Assembly (NCBI GenBank): GCA_016927835.1
Contig: JAFGMA010000311.1
Coordinates: 1-48,152 of the forward strand
From: Candidatus Zhuqueibacterota bacterium
GTDB taxonomy: Bacteria; Zhuqueibacterota; Zhuqueibacteria; Thermofontimicrobiales; Sulfurfontimicrobiaceae
Direction of reading: 5' to 3'
Length of the DNA stretch: 48,152 nucleotides
The notes under the pieces were generated by a model. That model had not been told where the DNA came from. It saw only the letters and a list, made by a program, of their open reading frames with translations, and searched no databases. A program made the translations under genes and the position numbers. Each line of letters begins with the position of its first letter. The first letter of the stretch is position 1. Shown here piece after piece: positions 44,674 to 48,152 of the stretch.

Positions 44674-44694
44674 ACGTGAACCGTACTTTCACGT
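44674..44694 (-). promoter_or_regulatory. Hairpin in the rpsU leader
   Basis: ACGTGAA (44674-44680) and TTCACGT (44688-44694) form a 7-bp stem with a 7-base loop, about 67 nt ahead of the rpsU start in the predicted leader. It could be a control element such as a ribosomal protein binding site; this is untested. Confidence 0.35.
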
Positions 44695-44755
44695 TCATGT
44701 TTGATTCATTTAATTACACAATGACATTTATTTGGGCATTAATTATTTAAAAGCC

Positions 44756-44784
44756 AATATAAATAAATAATCCTTGAAAATCAA
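44756..44784 (-). promoter_or_regulatory. Promoter for rpsU-yqeY
   Basis: On the minus strand TTGATT (44779-44784), 17 bases, TATATT (44756-44761); the leader is about 145 nt. Confidence 0.6.
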
Positions 44785-45114
44785 GAAATTTTTATAAATT
44801 TTGAAGATCAATGCCAGATGCGTTGAACCTGTGTATCAATTTGGCAACATTTCCGATGATCGCAGTGCTGCCGTGCACTTGCCATCCCGGAACTATGTTG
44901 CCTATTTTTCAGTAAGTATAAAAAAATCGTGCAGCAATTTGCTATCGGTTCCGGGCTTGCCTTTGCAAAGAACGTTCGAAGATCAACTGATTCGTGTCAA
45001 TCGCCCATGTTGTGAAAACTAACTATTTCAATCCCAATGAAACGATCGTCCGCCTTGAGAGCCAATCAACGCCGGCTGCTGCAAATTGGTGATTAACGCT
45101 TATTGGATACGCCC

Positions 45115-45522
45115 ATGACAACCAAACTCACGTCACGTTTGCATGTACGTAGCTATGAAATTGATTCGTTCGGCCATGTGAATAACGCTGTTTTTCTGAA
45201 TTATCTTGAATTTGCGCGCTCGGATTACCTGAGACAAAAGGGTATGAGTTTCAGCGATTTTCATAACTGGCGAAGTTATCCGTTTGTCGTCGATATTCAT
45301 ATCAAATATAAAAATCCGGCGCTGTTCGGTGATGAATTGGAAATAATCGGCTGGATCAGCAAAGCCAGTCGAACCAGTTTTACGCTGTCGCACGAAATTT
45401 ATAATGCAGCAACTGGCAGGTTATTAATCCAAGCAGACGTAACGCTGGTTTTTGTGGATGAAAATCAGCGACCAACCGCCATCCCTGAAATTTTCAGAGA
45501 GAAATTTGAAATTGAAAGGTGA
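45115..45522 (+). CDS. Hot-dog fold acyl-CoA thioesterase (YbgC/4HBT type)
   Basis: This 135-residue protein is a small 4-hydroxybenzoyl-CoA thioesterase-like enzyme. The signature YEIDSFGHVNNAVFLNYLEF contains the catalytic Asp and the His-Val-Asn-Asn of the family; further strands run from VVDIHIKYKNPALFGDELE to ADVTLVFVDENQRPT. It hydrolyses acyl-CoA or acyl-ACP; chain length cannot be told. The ATG at 45115 is preferred to an in-frame TTG at 45103, although neither has a good ribosome site. Its neighbours are unrelated; it ends facing the membrane protein gene at 45698. Confidence 0.92.
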   Translation: MTTKLTSRLHVRSYEIDSFGHVNNAVFLNYLEFARSDYLRQKGMSFSDFHNWRSYPFVVDIHIKYKNPALFGDELEIIGWISKASRTSFTLSHEIYNAATGRLLIQADVTLVFVDENQRPTAIPEIFREKFEIER

Positions 45523-45697
45523 GGGCATTTTTTATGGATGGTTTCTGAATTCTGATGGAAACTGAGTTTTTTGAGGAAGCAGGTTCTCATTAGCTTGCAT
45601 AAACTGCTGGTATTGCTGTTTCGTTGAATTTGACTTGCGTGTCGCGGCTAAAGATATTCGGTCCTTGCTCAAATAATCAACTCTATTTCTGTTGTAG

Positions 45698-46438
45698 CTA
45701 GTTTTTGCTGGCAATCGACTGCAATACCTGGGATTCCTGACTGAACATCGGAAACATTGCGATACAGGAGAAGAAATAGAATGCTGCCGCTACCAGAGTG
45801 CCCATTTCAACAGCTTTATGTTGCAAAATATACCCAATCGTTCCCAGGATGCTTAAAAATCCGCTGGTTAACAGGAGCCAACCAGTGAGGGTGCGAAGTT
45901 TTATGGAACTGATAAGGCTGACGCCGAATAAAATACAGGTGATGCCGAGGAAGGTAGAGCCCAGCATGTCATGATTGAAAGCGAAAGAGTGCCCGTTCAA
46001 GTGACCCCATCCGTTAAAATTAGCGATCAACGCATATTTTTCCAAATCGTTGCCTGTCGCTGTGAACTGCCGCGCGAGACGAAGGGTCGATGTGAATAGC
46101 CTGAAGTATGTTTGTGAACAAAATATGAAATAAACCAATCCTGATATGCCTGCCAGATTCGATAAAAAATACTGAAGCCGCCTGGTTAAACTGAAGATAC
46201 CAACGATAATCGGAACCTGAATCAGCGTAAACAGGAACATGATGAAAGGTCCTACAGACCATTCCAGGGGATGGTTCGCAACGAATATGATATTCTCTTC
46301 AATCGAATTTTGGGCATCGGGTTGCGGAAGCAGGAAAAATGAAATGAACCACACCAGAATAAGCCCGGCAGCAACCAGCGAGAATATTGCACTCAATTTG
46401 AAAATAAATGCATTAATTTTGGTGTATTCTTCATACAT
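45698..46438 (-). CDS. Membrane protein of unknown function, DUF4386-like
   Basis: This 246-residue protein has about six membrane helices (near 12-38, 62-84, 92-107, 158-177, 182-203, 212-232) and no catalytic motif I recognise. Its general layout, a long loop after the first helix and a hydrophilic loop with FNGWGHLNGHSFAFNHD before the fourth, resembles DUF4386-type proteins but the match is not firm. AGGAG precedes the ATG at nine bases and a strong promoter lies about 70 bp upstream, so it is transcribed on its own. The role is unknown. Confidence 0.8.
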   Translation of the reverse strand: MYEEYTKINAFIFKLSAIFSLVAAGLILVWFISFFLLPQPDAQNSIEENIIFVANHPLEWSVGPFIMFLFTLIQVPIIVGIFSLTRRLQYFLSNLAGISGLVYFIFCSQTYFRLFTSTLRLARQFTATGNDLEKYALIANFNGWGHLNGHSFAFNHDMLGSTFLGITCILFGVSLISSIKLRTLTGWLLLTSGFLSILGTIGYILQHKAVEMGTLVAAAFYFFSCIAMFPMFSQESQVLQSIASKN

Positions 46439-46508
46439 TGAGTGACACTCCTGAATAAAAGTGGATGAATTGATTTCTGAGACCGGTTCTTCCCGGATTC
46501 AATTTTCA

Positions 46509-46537
46509 AGTATAGGATTTTTTTTTAAAAGAGTCAA
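46509..46537 (-). promoter_or_regulatory. Strong promoter for the membrane protein
   Basis: On the minus strand TTGACT (46532-46537), 17 bases, TATACT (46509-46514), 71 bp ahead of the start codon. Confidence 0.75.
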
Positions 46538-46650
46538 TAGTTTTTCTATAAAATTAGCTGATACTTCGCCAATTACTTATTTTGAAGCTGTCGGAGCCGG
46601 AATCGGAACCTTTGTGTATTAGAAGAATTAAGATCCGCTCCAAATAATCA

Positions 46651-46679
46651 TTGCACCTTTGCATTGCTTACCTTATCTT
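46651..46679 (+). promoter_or_regulatory. Candidate promoter for the aminotransferase
   Basis: TTGCAC (46651-46656), 17 bases, TATCTT (46674-46679). A second CTTATCTT follows, so the exact -10 is uncertain. The start codon is 46 nt downstream. Confidence 0.4.
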
Positions 46680-46724
46680 TACTTATCTTATTATATCCCA
46701 TCGCCCTGGCAGGAGAGGCACCCG

Positions 46725-47891
46725 ATGATATCAAAATATATCCTGGATTCAATCAGTCGTGGTTCGCTTATTAGAATCATGTTCGAGCGTGGCAAACGTC
46801 TAAAAGAAGAATTTGGAAATGAAAACGTTTATGATTTAACGCTGGGCAATCCCATCCTGGAGCCTCCACCGGAGTATTTCGAGGCACTTAAAACTGTATC
46901 CGAGCTCAGGCATCATGGATTACACCGGTACATGGTCAACGTGGGCTTCGATGACGTGCGCGCCAATATTGCAAATTGGCTCAATCAAAAAGGCTTGCTT
47001 CCCGGTGCAACCAAAGAACATGTCGCCATGACCATCGGCGCCGGCGGTGCACTGAATGTAATCCTGCGAGCGATTCTTGACCCCGGTGATGAAGTGGTGA
47101 TTTTTGCGCCGTATTTCGTTGAATACCTTTTTTACGTCGCCGCACACCAGGGGAAAGCGATTATTGTCGATACCAATTCGGATTTCACCCTGAATTTGGA
47201 TGAATTGGACAAAAAAATAACGCGCCGCACCAAAGCAGTAATCATAAATTCGCCGAACAATCCAAGCGGTCGCGTTTACACGAAAGAGCTTTTGAATCAA
47301 TTCGTGGCATTGCTGGAGGAAAAGCAACGAAAATACCGCAAGCCGATATTATTAATAAGCGATGAACCCTACCGGGAACTGGTATTCGATAACATTGAAG
47401 TGCCCCCGGTCTGCGCCATGTATAGCAACAGCCTGATGGTATATTCCTGGTCCAAAAGCCTCAGCATACCCGGTGACCGGATTGGTTACATCGCTTTCAA
47501 TCCCAATATTCAGGCGCCGCGGATGTTGGATGCTCTCAGCTTTTGCCTGCGTCTACTGGGCTTCGTGAATGCGCCGGCTACCATACAAATCGTTGTCAAC
47601 AAATTGCTGGATGTCACGGTCGATATTCAGCAGTATCAAAAAAAGCGAGATCGTATCTTCAACGCATTGCAAGCTGCCGGCTATGAAATAGTCAAACCAG
47701 AAGGTACGTTTTACCTGTTCCCGAAATCGCCGGATAAGAATAATATCACGTTCATCGAAAAAGCGCTGGAAAGAAGAGTCCTGCTGGTTCCGGGGCAAGG
47801 TTTCGGCTGCCCGAATTATTTTCGAATTGCTTATTGCACCGATGACCGCACCATTGATAAAGCATTGGAGGTTCTCGTCGACCTGCGCTAG
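46725..47891 (+). CDS. Class I/II pyridoxal-phosphate aminotransferase
   Basis: This 388-residue enzyme is a fold-type I aminotransferase close to aspartate/aromatic aminotransferases. Cofactor contacts include IGAGGALNV (104-112), SPNNPSG (176-182), SDEPYRE (212-218) and the Schiff-base Lys244 in SWSKSLSIPGDRIGY. The end PEGTFYLFPKSP and GYxx-type motifs match the family. Alanine, aspartate or another amino acid may be the donor. The ATG at 46725 is preferred over 46659 because AGGAGAGG precedes it and the family begins there. The partial gene downstream starts 40 bp after its stop and may be in the same transcript. Confidence 0.95.
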   Translation: MISKYILDSISRGSLIRIMFERGKRLKEEFGNENVYDLTLGNPILEPPPEYFEALKTVSELRHHGLHRYMVNVGFDDVRANIANWLNQKGLLPGATKEHVAMTIGAGGALNVILRAILDPGDEVVIFAPYFVEYLFYVAAHQGKAIIVDTNSDFTLNLDELDKKITRRTKAVIINSPNNPSGRVYTKELLNQFVALLEEKQRKYRKPILLISDEPYRELVFDNIEVPPVCAMYSNSLMVYSWSKSLSIPGDRIGYIAFNPNIQAPRMLDALSFCLRLLGFVNAPATIQIVVNKLLDVTVDIQQYQKKRDRIFNALQAAGYEIVKPEGTFYLFPKSPDKNNITFIEKALERRVLLVPGQGFGCPNYFRIAYCTDDRTIDKALEVLVDLR

Positions 47892-47931
47892 TGGTTGCTG
47901 TTCTCAAATCAAATCGGAAGGAGAGGAAAAA

Positions 47932-48152
47932 ATGGAACTGATCACGGTCAGTACGGAGCGCGAGCGGAAAGAATTTATCCGTTTCCCTTATCACCATTAT
48001 CGGAACGAAAGCCGCTGGATTGCACCCATTCGCTCAGAACAGCGAAAGCTGTTTTCACCGGCACATAATCCCACGCTCAGGAAATGCGCCCATCAGATGT
48101 TTTTGTTGAAGAAAAACAACGACGTAATCGGGCGGCTGTTTGCGGTTATCCA
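47932..48152 (+). CDS. Partial GNAT-like protein (runs off the window)
   Basis: The frame starts with ATG at 47932 after a strong GGAAGGAG and stays open to the window edge, giving 73 residues. The text MELITVSTERERKEFIRF and PYHHYRNESRWIAPIRSE, then the NPTL and VIGRLFAVI blocks, resemble the N-terminal part of a widespread family of about 370-residue proteins usually annotated as hypothetical or N-acetyltransferase-like. The C-terminal part cannot be seen, so this is a family guess, though the coding call is firm. Confidence 0.75.
   Translation, partial: MELITVSTERERKEFIRFPYHHYRNESRWIAPIRSEQRKLFSPAHNPTLRKCAHQMFLLKKNNDVIGRLFAVI

Larger units (their letters stand above)
44608..45114. other. 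Divergent interval between rpsU and the thioesterase
   Basis: The left part is the rpsU leader with its hairpin and promoter. To the right of about 44790 I see no supported gene or promoter; a 73-codon frame at 44801 has no family features. Confidence 0.5.

Noticed and set aside
44801..45022. 73-codon plus-strand frame
   Set aside because: Composition is not protein-like and nothing supports a start.
1..48152. tRNA, rRNA or CRISPR array
   Set aside because: No T-arm-like words in the intergenic regions, no rRNA motifs and no regularly spaced direct repeats were seen.

Overview
The window looks like a chromosomal segment of a Gram-negative, carbohydrate-degrading bacterium, probably from an uncultured lineage of the FCB group or near it (Calditrichota, KSB1 or Latescibacterota-like). 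This placement is inference. It rests on a Tat-exported Gfo/Idh/MocA oxidoreductase, a GxGYxYP protein, lipoprotein signals, secreted proteins ending in 'GWN-(V/I)S' type repeats, and the block rpsU-yqeY-cvpA-mutS2. No rRNA, tRNA, CRISPR array, complete insertion sequence or phage gene was recognised.

Region 1 (about 1-15000) is mainly carbohydrate and surface metabolism, almost all on the minus strand: a Tat-exported oxidoreductase, a small Cys-containing DUF6951-like protein, a GT39-type membrane glycosyltransferase, a secreted heparinase II/III-like lyase, a GxGYxYP protein, a NagD-type phosphatase and an unrecognised enzyme that may be a glycosidase. A plus-strand lipoprotein with a likely TIM-barrel fold is read divergently from the last of these. 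Two related inverted-repeat elements (6867-6935 and 10328-10437) lie about 30 bp beyond two of the stop codons. A symmetric divergent promoter pair sits at 12506-12616.

Region 2 (15000-29240) is mixed. It holds a NicO-type metal transporter fused to a calcium-binding EF-hand/TSP3 module, a CPA2 antiporter with CBS domains, an S1/P1-type zinc nuclease with two C-terminal repeats, and an AhpD-like protein followed by a DHOD-like protein. A Crp/Fnr regulator, a putative secreted zinc peptidase, a BNR-repeat sialidase-like protein and FeoB with its small Cys-rich membrane partner complete it.

Region 3 (29240-48152) holds a GH38 alpha-mannosidase, an eight-cysteine protein, three consecutive signalling genes (a lone receiver, a receiver-kinase and a Cache-HAMP kinase) with no DNA-binding output regulator, a SWIM zinc-finger protein and an MltD-like transglycosylase with LysM domains. 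These are followed by rpsU-yqeY-cvpA-mutS2 on the minus strand, a hot-dog thioesterase, a membrane protein, a class I aminotransferase, and a gene that runs off the right edge.

Several intergenic regions contain a well-matched vegetative promoter of the form TTGAC/TTGCA, 16-17 bp spacer, TATATT or close variants, in some cases 150-450 bp ahead of the start codon. All functional calls come from reading motifs by eye; no database search was possible.
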